Positions 1 through 7,599 of a stretch of DNA of 21,725 bases are shown one piece after another. Both the position numbers and the translations under genes were made by a program. Within the stretch, counting starts at the first letter, position 1. The number at the start of each line of letters is the position of its first letter. The stretch lies in contig CALGGT010000031.1 of the NCBI GenBank assembly GCA_937915825.1, positions 1-21,725 on the forward strand, in the 5' to 3' direction. The notes under the pieces were generated by a model. That model was not told the origin of the DNA. It ran no database searches and saw only the letters and a list, made by a program, of their open reading frames with translations. Origin of the DNA: an uncultured Eubacterium sp. (GTDB taxonomy: Bacteria; Bacillota; Clostridia; Lachnospirales; Lachnospiraceae).

Positions 1-50
1 CATACGAGATAAGCTAGTGACTGGAGTTCAGACGTGTGCTCTTCCGATCT
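1..50 (+). other. Illumina P7 indexed adapter (artefact)
   Basis: The first 50 bases match the 3' part of the Illumina indexed P7 PCR primer. CATACGAGAT is followed by the 6-base index AAGCTA, then the 34-base read-2 primer sequence ending in CTCTTCCGATCT at 50. Translated on the minus strand this gives the familiar false C-terminus RKSTRLNSSH on the cas9 product. Genomic sequence starts at 51. This is an assembly artefact, not biology, and it marks a contig end. Confidence 0.98.
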
Positions 51-3000
51 TTTGTAAAATACGCATTCCCCACTACAATATTTAAGTACGCATCTTTCGC
101 ATGATGATAATCATTTACTGCTCTGGATTTTAAGAATTTAATCCTGGTATCTTTCTCCTCGTTTTTAGAGCCGCTTCCATTCATTCCGTTTCTAAAATCC
201 GATACGATTTTTGCCTTTGAATAAATGATTTTTGTATCTTCTCCGGAAAAAACCTGCTTCAGTATATCCGCGACTACCTTATTGGCCTGGCTTGTCTCAA
301 CGATCTGTCTAGAGATAAATCCAGCCAATTCCTCATCCGTAAAAGGTTTTGTTCTCATTAAACGTCTGTATTTTTCTTTTGTAATCAATCCATGTCCTTC
401 CCATGTTTTCCACAATTGTTCCTGTCGATACTTAGGAGGAATGATTTCATTCGATTTATCCCGATTGGAATGAGATTCCACTAACACCATATTATTGATA
501 AGGCTATCATCTGATTTTTTTGACTGTGGAATAATATGATCAATATCATACGCATTTGTAAATAATTGATCGAACGATATTTCTCTCCCAGTATAGGCAC
601 ATCGTCCCATTTGCGTATAATATAAATACAATTTCTTATTGCTAAATCTCCTCTCGTCTTCTCCTTCAATATCAGAGATCCAATCTCTTTCCTCATTTTT
701 AATGCCTTTGTATAGAGAAATCAATTGATCCTTTCTCGAAGTTGTCCTTTTTCCCTTTTTGGAGGCATCCTTTTCTCTCGTTGTCTCCACAAATAGACGC
801 TTGGGAGCATGCCCCATGATCTTTTGAATCTCCTTTATGATCAACAATGTCTGCCACACACTTCTCTTTACCGGCGGCGATGCATAAGATTCCTTTACAA
901 GATCATAGGTAATATCGTTTTTATTTCCCATCGACCATGCATTGTGCTTCTGAATTTCAGAGGAAAAATCATACTCACTGCCCATCAATTCCATAAAATT
1001 GTGCTGCGTCTCCCACATCATACGGATCACGGTAAGCATTTCCCCTGTCTCCTTATTCACCGATTCAATACCGGACAAAAGCTTTTCAGAAAAATTCCCC
1101 CATCCGGTAAACTTAAGCTTACATATTTTCTTAAGCTGATCCTCATTTAACTTATCTCCGTATTGATTTTTTAGGCGCTGCTTTAAAAGTCGCTTGTCTT
1201 CGCCAAAGATCAGTACATTCTTTATAATATCTTCGGACATAGCAACTTCCGTATTTACCATATTTCCAATAATTTCTTTCAGATCATGGTAGGATTTTAA
1301 ATTAGATTTGAATTCTGTGTCGATCCCGCCTATTTCTTCAATTTTTACGCTTCCGAACTTATTCTCTTTTTCCAACCACTTCTGCAATTTGTTCAATGTG
1401 ATCTTCCCAGAAATTTCACCGTTCTTAAATACTCTTTCGTAAATTTCCTGTTTTAATTCAACCGGCAATCGCTCTCCATTGATCCTTATATTATTTAGTT
1501 CGTTGAGCACCAGGTATTTGCTATATAAAAGGGAATTCTTCGGTAGCACATCTTCCCCCATGAGGTAGGTACATTTATTGGTCAGACGGCGGATAAATCG
1601 TTCCGCACTTTCTTCTTCATCCACCATCTGGGAAAAATTCCATGGACGAATCGGGCCTTCCTGCTTTCGAACCATCCAACTGTTTCCGCCTTTATCACTA
1701 TGATATGTATTTAAGGGCCCCACAAAGTACGGGATACGGAATTCGAATATCCTCATGATCTTCTCACATACAGATGTTCCATCTTCCTGCTTTTTAGTTA
1801 AATCAGGATAATCCATCCCCATATTCTCTAATATTTTTTTCAATTCTTCTTGATGAAGTTGATACGGAATGACACTGTTTGACTTTGATATCTGTTTGGG
1901 CATAAATGTATAATTCTCAATTTCTTCCTTAATGTGCTCCATCTCTTCCTTAGCAGAATCGGGAGTGATATCCTCCAAACAGATTTTTTCCAGTTTTTTC
2001 TTTAAATAGTCGCAAAAATCCTTTTGTTCCGTAATCCTTTTATCCGCAACATTTTCGCTTTTTTTAGATGCATGTCTCACATAGGATGGGTAGTTATTTT
2101 TTATGGTCGTATCATTGAATATCTCGTTGTATTCTTCTTTACAATATTCCCTGACGATCTTCTTTAATTTTCTCAGGTCTTCCCCATGCTTCTCATAAAT
2201 AGAGATCTGTGCCTCGGAAAAAGAGTCTCCCCCCTTTAAAATGTTTGTCAACACTGTCCAGTCATATACGGCTTTCAATTTAACAACCAGCTCAAAGCGT
2301 TCACGGAGAATAGAACTCAGCTTTTCTTCCTTGTCCTCATCAATCCCATCTGAAAAACTGAATTTACTAACCTCTGCTTCTTTTAATTCTTCCTCCCCAA
2401 ATAATTTATCCAATCCAACCACCGATCCGCATAGCGCGGCTACAAGTTCCTTCTTAAAAGCGGCGATCTTCTTGTCCTCATTTTTATTTATGAACACATC
2501 GTTTAAGACTTTCTTCTTATCCAATTTTTTAAGTTTTTTATCTAACAGGATCGACTTGATCTCTTCAGGGTCTTCACATGAAAAATCGGTGCTGTATTCT
2601 TGCTGCAGATACTCACATAGATCCTCCCACACCATATCAAAGGAAGTCACCTGATCAATCTTCCCCACATACAGAAAATGGCCCCGATGTTTCATGATAT
2701 TTGCAATCGCCAAATAGTATAATCTTATATCAAACTTCTCCCCATTACGATTCCCTTTCATCAACGCATTTCTCAGATGATAGATCGTTGGAAATTCTTT
2801 GTGATATTCACGATCCGTATATTCTTTGTCCGCAAATAACGTATATTTATGATACCCGGATTCCACTTTATCTTCCTGTAGAAACTTGCTTTCTTTTAAT
2901 CTCAGGAAAAATACAGGATCCACCTTTGCTACCTCTTCCGACAATAAATCTTCCACCAACAGAACCCTTTGACGTTTTCTGTCAAGTCTTCGTCTTGCTG

Positions 3001-3199
3001 TACGAAATCCCCTTCTTTCTGCCGCTGTCTTCGCCTCATCAAACAACCGGACCCCCCACATAGCTTTCCCATGAAACTTAAGGACTTCATATTCCGGGTT
3101 TGTTACACACCATCCAACGGAATTTGTTCCTATATCCAATCCAACATAATAATCCTGATCCATTCTTTTGTTACTTTTTCTATTATTTTCATTTTGCAT
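51..3199 (-). CDS. cas9: CRISPR-associated endonuclease Cas9, C-terminus missing (type II, probably II-A)
   Basis: RNA-guided DNA endonuclease, about 1049 residues present. Seen: RuvC-I (GLDIGTNSVGW, catalytic Asp22); an arginine-rich bridge helix at about 61-80; a long alpha-helical REC lobe; RuvC-II (FVETTRE, Glu805); HNH (DIDH at 885-888, catalytic His888, with a downstream Asn); RuvC-III (HHAKDAYLN, His1033 and Asp1036). All catalytic residues are intact. The gene breaks off about 15 residues after RuvC-III, so the rest of RuvC and the PAM-interacting domain, roughly 300 or more residues by comparison with S. pyogenes Cas9, are lost to the contig end rather than to mutation. The ATG at 3199 is chosen because GGAGGAGA lies 8 bases upstream; frame positions up to 3325 lie antisense to the tracrRNA. 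Subtype II-A is inferred from the Spy-like tracrRNA and expected length; csn2 is not visible. The gene is more A+T-rich than the secreted-protein genes to its right. Confidence 0.95.
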
Positions 3200-3200
3200 A

Positions 3201-3229
3201 TTGACATTCTCCTCCAAATCGCTTATCAT
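3201..3229 (+). promoter_or_regulatory. tracrRNA promoter
   Basis: A perfect -35 box TTGACA (3201-3206), a 17-base spacer and a -10 box TATCAT (3224-3229) predict a start near 3236, just before the anti-repeat. The whole promoter lies over the cas9 ribosome binding site and the bases immediately upstream of its start codon, on the opposite strand. Confidence 0.8.
3208..3215 (-). promoter_or_regulatory. cas9 ribosome binding site
   Basis: GGAGGAGA on the minus strand, 8 bases before the ATG at 3199. It decides the cas9 start over the in-frame ATG at 3163, which has no comparable site. The same bases lie in the spacer of the plus-strand tracrRNA promoter. Confidence 0.85.
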
Positions 3230-3235
3230 ATAGTT

Positions 3236-3333
3236 GTACGATTGAGCACCGTACAGAATTACATCAGTAAGTTCAAATAAAGATTTATCGAACTCGTCCG
3301 TTATGGACTGCCCGGGGTCGGGCATTTTTTTTT
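3236..3333 (+). ncRNA. tracrRNA of the type II CRISPR system
   Basis: Trans-activating RNA that pairs with the CRISPR repeat and loads into Cas9. The anti-repeat covers about 3241-3276. It is followed by AAGT (3269-3272) and TCAAAT (3273-3278), matching the bulge and lower stem of the S. pyogenes tracrRNA (AAGT then TAAAAT). Then comes a GTCCGTTAT segment (3296-3304), also present in the S. pyogenes molecule, here closing a GTCC/GGAC hairpin, and finally a GC-rich terminator hairpin with a T run. By analogy the CRISPR repeat should begin near GTTTGAGA and continue with the complement of 3241-3269, ending near GTGCTCAATC. The 5' end can also fold on itself (GTACG/CGTAC at 3236-3240 and 3250-3254, approximately). 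Gene order relative to cas9 fits type II-A loci. Ends are predicted from promoter and terminator. Confidence 0.88.
3309..3333 (+). terminator. tracrRNA intrinsic terminator
   Basis: Perfect 6-bp stem TGCCCG / CGGGCA around the tetraloop GGGT (3309-3324), followed by nine T (3325-3333). It forms the 3' hairpin of the tracrRNA. Confidence 0.9.
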
Positions 3334-3397
3334 GCTAAATTTTCTCCTTTTTCGCTGTCACTTTTATCTCCTTTTCCCCCTTTATCCCCCTAGTTAC

Positions 3398-3426
3398 AGT
3401 ATATACGAAATAGGCAAAAAATTCAA
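3398..3426 (-). promoter_or_regulatory. Predicted cas9 promoter
   Basis: On the minus strand TTGAAT (3426-3421), a 17-base spacer and TATACT (3403-3398) predict a start near 3391. The resulting cas9 leader would be about 190 bases long and would contain the full antisense of the tracrRNA. Confidence 0.65.
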
Positions 3427-3444
3427 TGGAATAATTCCCTCAAT

Positions 3445-3469
3445 CCTTGTCAAAACAAACCTTGTCAAA
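3445..3469. repeat. Direct repeat upstream of the cas9 promoter
   Basis: CCTTGTCAAA occurs exactly at 3445-3454 and again at 3460-3469, a period of 15 bases, about 20-45 bases upstream of the cas9 -35 box and in front of the divergent permease gene. It could be a regulator binding site; no regulator can be named. Confidence 0.5.
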
Positions 3470-3572
3470 GTGTAAAAAAGGTTGCGCCGATCCCGATATC
3501 GTGCTACTCTATAAAAAAGGAATTCCCAAATCGATTCTATTTCTATTTGATCGCTTTTCTATCTTGGCGGAC

Positions 3573-3578
3573 GGAGGG
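3573..3578 (+). promoter_or_regulatory. Ribosome binding site of the permease-GGDEF gene
   Basis: GGAGGG lies 9 bases before the ATG at 3588 and sets the start there rather than at upstream in-frame TTG codons. The start itself sits in a 9-base tandem repeat, ATGAATGAT, that encodes MNDMNDMN. Confidence 0.8.
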
Positions 3579-3587
3579 ATTACCAAT

Positions 3588-5783
3588 ATGAATGATATGA
3601 ATGATATGAATAAATTAGAACGACATATATCGCCTCTTGCATTATGGGCATTTTCTCTGGGTACCAGCATCGGCTGGGGTTCTCTGGTCGTTACAAGTAA
3701 CACCTATCTGATTCAGGCCGGTCCCTGGGGGAGTGTGCTGGGGCTCATCATCGGCGGTTTCGTTATGCTGATCATGGGGTGGAACTACGCCTACCTTATG
3801 AGGGGATACCCCGACAGCGGCGGTGCTTATACTTATACCCGTGAGGCCTTTGGTTTCGATCAGGGATTTCTTGCGGCATGGTTTATTCTCATTACTTATT
3901 TTGCCATTCTATGGGCCAATATTACATCCATCCCTCTTTTTGCCAGAGTCTTTCTGGGCGATCTCTTTAAGGTCGGCAAACTTTATACGGTGTTCGGTTA
4001 CGATGTATATCTGGGAGAGTTCTTCCTGTCGGTCATTGCCCTGATCCTGACCGGCCTGTTATGCATGCGATTCAAAAAAGCTGTGAATTGCATTATGATC
4101 GCTCTGGCTGCTCTTTTCTCACTGGGTATCCTCCTATGTTTTATTGCCGCATTCCTGCGAAAAGATATGAGCATGTCCCCGGTATTTCTCACGGATCGGT
4201 CCGCCCTTTCACAAATTGTTCAGATCGCGGTCATCTCTCCATGGGCCTTCATTGGTTTCGAGAGCATCTCTCACGGGGGAGAGGAAATCAATTTTGAGCA
4301 CGGAAAGATCCGTAAAATATTTATGATCTCCGTAGTCGCGACTCTGGTCCTATACATCTGCGTGACTCTTTTGTCGGTTACGGCTTATCCGGCAGGGTAT
4401 GCAAATTGGCTGGATTATATAAGGGATCTGGGTAACCTGAGCGGCTTGGAGGCGCTTCCTGCTTTCTATGCTGCCGATCACTACCTGGGGGACTTTGGCG
4501 TCGTGCTTCTCATGCTGGCACTGCTTGCCCTTGTTCTTTCCAGTCTGATTGGAAACCTATTTGCTCTTAGCAGACTTCTATATTCCATGGCAAAAGATCA
4601 ATTGCTGCCGAAATCCGTTACAAAGATCAACCGTTATCACCTCCCTGCCAATGCTGTGCTCTGTGTCGTGGTTGCATCCATCTTCATTCCTCTGGTTGGA
4701 CGAACCGCCATTGGGTGGATCGTGGATGTTACCACCATCGGCGCTACCTTGATCTATGGCTTGGTATCGGTTACCACCATCAAGATTGCCAAGGAAATGG
4801 AAAATCGGCGCGAAGTGTGGACCGGACGGATCGGTCTTGTGCTGATGGTTATCTTCGGATCTTTTCTTCTCATTCCAAATATTGTTTCCACCGGCTCCAT
4901 GGCAAGAGAGTCTTATTTTCTATTCATTGCCTGGAGCGTTTTTGGCTTTTTGTATTTTCGAGGAATTCTCAGAAGGGATACCGATCGAAAATTCGGCTCT
5001 TCTATCATCGTATGGGTGGCACTGCTTTCCCTTGTTCTCTTTATCGGTCTGATCTGGATGCGCCAGTCTATGCTGGAATCCGATAGCCGCATGTTAGCAC
5101 ATATTCAGGATTATTACACAACGACTTCCTCTGGAACGAAGGCAGATGAGGCGTTTATGATCCAACAGATCAAGCAGCACGGATCGGACAATACCACTAC
5201 GATGATCATGGCTTTTGGCATGTTTGCATTTGCGATCCTTATTATGTTTACAAACCACTCCTACATGAATAAACGTTCCAACGAGAATGAGATGCTTGCC
5301 ATCATTGATTCCATGACCGGCGTTAAGAATAAACGCGCTTACTCGCTGAAGGAACAAGCTATGAATGAGGAGATCCTGAACGGCTCTTTGCATGAATTTG
5401 CCGTGGTTGTATGTGACGTGAATGGTCTGAAGAAGATCAATGACACGCTGGGACATAAAGCAGGGGATGAATACATTTGCAATGCTTGTCGGATTGTATG
5501 TGAGATCTACAAGCACAGCCCGGTTTACCGGATCGGTGGCGATGAATTTCTGGCTGTCCTAACCGGGCATGATTACGAGATCCGAACCGAACTTATGCAG
5601 GCGTTGCACGACTCTGCTTTAATTCATATCGAAGATGGCGGCGTTGTTGTCTCCGGGGGCATATCGGAATTTATGCCGGGAGATGATACAGATTTTCATA
5701 GCGTATTTGTCCGGGCGGATCATCGAATGTATGAAGAAAAAAAATTTCTGAAAAGTTTGGGCTCTGTTACAAGGGATGATTGA
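3588..5783 (+). CDS. APC-family amino acid permease fused to a GGDEF diguanylate cyclase domain
   Basis: 731-residue membrane protein. Residues 5-430 look like an amino acid-polyamine-organocation (APC) transporter: the early TM1 GTSIGWGS glycine-rich loop, PDSGGAYTYTREAFG after TM2, about 12 hydrophobic segments, and FIGFESISHGGEEI around TM6. Two more membrane segments follow (about 475-490 and 539-555), enclosing a polar segment of about 48 residues that is probably outside. The C-terminus (about 570-725) is a GGDEF domain with DSMTGVKNKRAY, CDVNGLKKINDTLGHKAGDE and an intact GGDEF at 650-654, so cyclic-di-GMP synthesis is expected. No RxxD product-inhibition site precedes the GGDEF. The inferred role is a transporter or transport-like sensor of an amino acid that controls c-di-GMP output; substrate unknown. 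The fusion lies in one uninterrupted frame, and there is no sign of a frameshift. It stands alone between the cas9/tracrRNA region and a secreted-protein gene. Confidence 0.9.
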   Translation: MNDMNDMNKLERHISPLALWAFSLGTSIGWGSLVVTSNTYLIQAGPWGSVLGLIIGGFVMLIMGWNYAYLMRGYPDSGGAYTYTREAFGFDQGFLAAWFILITYFAILWANITSIPLFARVFLGDLFKVGKLYTVFGYDVYLGEFFLSVIALILTGLLCMRFKKAVNCIMIALAALFSLGILLCFIAAFLRKDMSMSPVFLTDRSALSQIVQIAVISPWAFIGFESISHGGEEINFEHGKIRKIFMISVVATLVLYICVTLLSVTAYPAGYANWLDYIRDLGNLSGLEALPAFYAADHYLGDFGVVLLMLALLALVLSSLIGNLFALSRLLYSMAKDQLLPKSVTKINRYHLPANAVLCVVVASIFIPLVGRTAIGWIVDVTTIGATLIYGLVSVTTIKIAKEMENRREVWTGRIGLVLMVIFGSFLLIPNIVSTGSMARESYFLFIAWSVFGFLYFRGILRRDTDRKFGSSIIVWVALLSLVLFIGLIWMRQSMLESDSRMLAHIQDYYTTTSSGTKADEAFMIQQIKQHGSDNTTTMIMAFGMFAFAILIMFTNHSYMNKRSNENEMLAIIDSMTGVKNKRAYSLKEQAMNEEILNGSLHEFAVVVCDVNGLKKINDTLGHKAGDEYICNACRIVCEIYKHSPVYRIGGDEFLAVLTGHDYEIRTELMQALHDSALIHIEDGGVVVSGGISEFMPGDDTDFHSVFVRADHRMYEEKKFLKSLGSVTRDD

Positions 5784-5826
5784 ACCGGGTCGGTAAGGAA
5801 ACATTCACACGTCCCGCCTTCCACCT

Positions 5827-5860
5827 TTGACATAAAACTGCCCCATTTCCTTTGTATAAT
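5827..5860 (+). promoter_or_regulatory. Possible promoter of the small secreted BIG2-like protein
   Basis: TTGACA (5827-5832) and TATAAT (5855-5860) both match consensus, but the 22-base spacing is longer than usual. The -10 may work with a weaker -35 box or an activator. A GGAGGT ribosome binding site at 5879-5884 follows. Confidence 0.4.
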
Positions 5861-5891
5861 GTCGTCATCTAGTGAGATGGAGGTCTAAATT

Positions 5892-6710
5892 ATGAGAGGA
5901 AAAACTGCCCTGCTTGTTATCTTTTGTCTATCCCTGGTTTTAAATCCATTTTCTTCCCAGGGACCTGTTCTTCTGGCTGCTGCCAAAAATTCCGATTCCC
6001 AAAAATCAACGACAACCGCATCCAAATCCACCGGAACGCAGACGGATACACCCCCGGCGACTGCGGCGCCAACCACTACGCCCACAGCTTCCTCCGGGAA
6101 AATATCCCTATCCAGGAAGAAGCTGACTCTATCCAAAGGCACCCGCTATACCCTGAAAATATTAAATACCAAGAAGAAGGGTAAGTGGGCAAGTTCCAAT
6201 TCCAAAGTGGTTTCCGTAAAGAAGAAGAAGGGAATCCTATTCGCTAAGAAGAAGGGAACCACAGTCATTACTGCCCGGGTGGGTAAGAAGAAATTCACCT
6301 GTAAAGTGGCCGTCGTTGCCCCTTTGGGACGTAAGGATTTTGCGGTCTATTTTGCCGCCAATGAGAATACCTATCGAAACGCCATCTCTTACTTTAGGGG
6401 AAATCCCGCCACCGCTTATCCCCTGTATTTTTATCCCACGGATAAGACGACCCGGGGAATCTACATGGGCGTTTCGGAAGATCTGGTGGAATCCTCTTAC
6501 GGCGCAGCCAAAAAAATCTCCCTCACGGAATCCGTGAAAGAGATTTATAAAAAACTATTTGATTTGTCTTCTGCCATTTATTACTACGAATACACATTTT
6601 CTGCCAAGAGCACCAAGGGAGAAAAGAATGAAGTCTATTGTCTTCGATTCTTTATTGATAAAAATCATAAGGTTTCCTCGGTGGTCATGGACGTGGTCAA
6701 CAACTCCTAA
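5892..6710 (+). CDS. Secreted protein with lysine-rich BIG2-like domain and unknown C-terminal domain
   Basis: 272 residues. A signal peptide occupies about 1-30 (MRGK then a hydrophobic stretch ending near VLLAAA). A Thr/Pro/Ala-rich linker follows (33-70). A bacterial Ig-like (BIG2-type) domain at about 74-145 is very rich in lysine and has the family pattern of strands, ending in a GTTVITARVGKKKFTCKV segment. The C-terminal 120 residues are not recognised with confidence. Their pattern (GVSEDLVESSYG, later a strand pair ending LRFFIDKNHKVSSVVM) loosely resembles small BamE/SmpA-like folds, which is only a guess. The start follows GGAGGT by 7 bases. The protein is probably exported and may bind the cell wall or other anionic polymers through its basic domain (inference). 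Its gene converges with the flavoprotein gene, with 30 bases between and no clear terminator hairpin. Confidence 0.75.
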   Translation: MRGKTALLVIFCLSLVLNPFSSQGPVLLAAAKNSDSQKSTTTASKSTGTQTDTPPATAAPTTTPTASSGKISLSRKKLTLSKGTRYTLKILNTKKKGKWASSNSKVVSVKKKKGILFAKKKGTTVITARVGKKKFTCKVAVVAPLGRKDFAVYFAANENTYRNAISYFRGNPATAYPLYFYPTDKTTRGIYMGVSEDLVESSYGAAKKISLTESVKEIYKKLFDLSSAIYYYEYTFSAKSTKGEKNEVYCLRFFIDKNHKVSSVVMDVVNNS

Positions 6711-6740
6711 GAGGAACAGAAGGGTTGATCAAGGTTGATA

Positions 6741-7595
6741 TTACTTTAGAGAGGCCAAATATTCCACCGCTTGTAAGGCAGCGACATTTCCCTCTCCCAC
6801 AGCTTTCGCATACTGATAGGGCGTTCCGGTGATATCGCCGGCCGCAAAAAGCCCCTTCAGATTGGTCTCGGTCTTTCGGTTAATGGCCACGTGATTCCCA
6901 TCCATGGTAAGACCGGGCACCAAATAGTTCGGTGCTACGGCATCCCGCAAAACAAAGATCTGGTCGGTGTGATATTCACCTTCCCCGGTTAAGAGGATCA
7001 TCGTATCCTCTTTTTTAATGCTCACCGGTGTTTCTCTTTTTACCGTAAGGCCTTTCGCCTCCACTTCCTCCTTATACATGGGAATGTACGTAACCTTCGC
7101 TGCTACCTGGGTCAGGAACTCCGCCTCGGACTCCTCCTTGGGCGAATACCCGATTACCGTAACGTCCTTTCCACGACAAAATCCGGCGTCGCAAGTCGCG
7201 CAATAGCTAACCCCTTCCCCTAAATATTCTTCCTCACCGGGTAACGTTTTAACCGCCGCCACACCTCCGGCTAAGATTACGGTTGACGCTTCATAGATCA
7301 CATCCGGATCGCTACCCTGGAGCATATAATACGAACCCATGGTCATGATCATCCCGATACGATCCTCGATAATTTCAATCTCCATCTCCTGCAAATGCTT
7401 TTGAAGGGCCTTTTGCAGTTCATCTCCGGTCACCTGGCCAAATCCCGGGTAATTCTGGATCTTATGCCCTCCGGCAACCTTCTTGCTAAGTTCCTTACTG
7501 CCAAACAGGAGGATCTTCTTTTTCCGTATGGTCAGGGTAAGAGCGGCGCTGATTCCTGCCGGTCCGGTTCCAATAATTGCTACGTCATATCTCAT
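6741..7595 (-). CDS. Thioredoxin-reductase-like flavoprotein lacking NADPH-binding motifs (FFTR-like)
   Basis: 284 residues, cytoplasmic. FAD site GTGPAG is at the N-terminus; the redox-active CATC lies in GVSYCATCDAGFC; a second FAD motif GLFAAGD is near the C-terminus. This is the layout of low-molecular-weight thioredoxin reductases. Where those enzymes have GxGxxA and HRRxxxR for NADPH, this one has VIGYSPKEESEAEF and TYIPMYKEEVEA, so both motifs are lost, and the protein is shorter than the usual 305-320 residues. Clostridial ferredoxin-dependent flavin thioredoxin reductases (FFTR) show just these losses, so ferredoxin as electron donor is the best inference. The ATG at 7595 is chosen because an AGAGGA site lies just before it. 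It starts 4 bases after the stop codon of the RND-type gene, which implies translational coupling. A thioredoxin partner gene is not in the window. Confidence 0.85.
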   Translation of the reverse strand: MRYDVAIIGTGPAGISAALTLTIRKKKILLFGSKELSKKVAGGHKIQNYPGFGQVTGDELQKALQKHLQEMEIEIIEDRIGMIMTMGSYYMLQGSDPDVIYEASTVILAGGVAAVKTLPGEEEYLGEGVSYCATCDAGFCRGKDVTVIGYSPKEESEAEFLTQVAAKVTYIPMYKEEVEAKGLTVKRETPVSIKKEDTMILLTGEGEYHTDQIFVLRDAVAPNYLVPGLTMDGNHVAINRKTETNLKGLFAAGDITGTPYQYAKAVGEGNVAALQAVEYLASLK

Positions 7596-7599
7596 GTGA

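Noticed and set aside
3200..3325. In-frame N-terminal extension of Cas9 up to a start at 3325
   Set aside because: The extension is the antisense of the tracrRNA and its terminator, has no ribosome binding site, and Cas9 homology begins only near the RuvC-I motif. The ATG at 3199 has a strong site.
3447..3587. N-terminal extension of the permease from a TTG at 3447
   Set aside because: No ribosome binding site and no permease-like sequence there; GGAGGG precedes the ATG at 3588.
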